Shown here: positions 13,435-13,507 of the stretch, one piece after another
How the letters are laid out: each line of letters starts with the position of its first letter
How positions within the stretch are numbered: the stretch's first letter is position 1
DNA from: an uncultured Eubacterium sp.
GTDB taxonomy: Bacteria; Bacillota; Clostridia; Lachnospirales; Lachnospiraceae
NCBI GenBank assembly: GCA_934358495.1
Contig: CAKRKO010000077.1
Span: 1-13,507, forward strand
Length of the DNA stretch: 13,507 nucleotides
Direction: 5' to 3'
The notes under the pieces: generated by a model
Database searches by the model: none
Seen by the model: the letters and a program-made list of their open reading frames with translations, nothing else
Told to the model about the DNA's origin: nothing
Program-made: the position numbers and the translations under genes

Positions 13435-13507
13435 TTATTCGTTCGTTGCTACTGGATAAACGGAAGCCTGTTTTTTGTCTCTTCCTTTTCTCTCGAATCT
13501 TAATACA
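13435..13507 (-). CDS. rpmA: ribosomal protein bL27, C-terminal end (partial)
   Basis: The last 23 readable codons end in two adjacent stops (TAA at 13437-13435, then TGA). They translate to a tail with FERKGRDKKQASVYP, the characteristic C-terminus of bacterial L27, which lies near the peptidyl-transferase centre of the 50S subunit. The position directly upstream of obgE is the conserved rplU-rpmA-obg arrangement. The 5' part of the gene, and presumably rplU and the operon promoter, lie beyond the right edge. Confidence 0.93.
   Translation of the reverse strand, partial: VLRFERKGRDKKQASVYPVATNE

Overview
The window looks like a low-GC Firmicutes chromosome segment, most likely from the Lachnospiraceae or a close clostridial relative. 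Three things point that way: the order rpmA-obgE-yhbY-nadD-yqeK-rsfS followed by lexA, the clostridial style of the T-box leader and Mn riboswitch, and strong sigma-A promoters with GGAGG-type ribosome binding sites. No phage, insertion sequence, CRISPR array, rRNA or tRNA gene was seen. I judge it an ordinary core-genome region with well-defined regulatory RNA and SOS control, and I found no convincing new multi-gene system.

Layout, left to right. Positions 1-368 hold, on the minus strand, a complete T-box leader with its promoter, and the first six codons of the gene it controls. The specifier reads ACC (threonine), so that gene is probably thrS or another threonine gene. Next come a tyrosine recombinase and a TtcA-family tRNA thiolation enzyme (378-2239, minus), which probably form one transcript. 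dtd (2481-2933, plus) converges on an AI-2E family membrane protein. The two share a bidirectional terminator that overlaps the end of the membrane protein gene. That protein lies 9 bases downstream of a large P-type ATPase (4208-6844, minus). The ATPase leader carries a yybP-ykoY Mn2+ riboswitch (about 6961-7062) followed by a terminator, so both genes are probably manganese-induced and the pump probably exports Mn2+ or Ca2+.

Positions 7234-8484 hold a GNAT acetyltransferase on the plus strand, then a TusA-like sulfur carrier and a DUF3343 protein on the minus strand. Positions 8618-9891 are an SOS module: a YneA-like LysM membrane protein (minus) and lexA (plus) diverge from a control region with one perfect and several near-perfect LexA boxes.

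From 10053 to the right edge, all on the minus strand, runs the conserved cluster rpmA (3' end only), obgE, yhbY, nadD, yqeK and rsfS. It covers ribosome assembly and silencing, NAD synthesis and Ap4A hydrolysis. Transcription enters from beyond the right edge. Hairpins that may trim or attenuate the transcript lie after rpmA and obgE, and a 17-bp stem separates rsfS from the convergent lexA.
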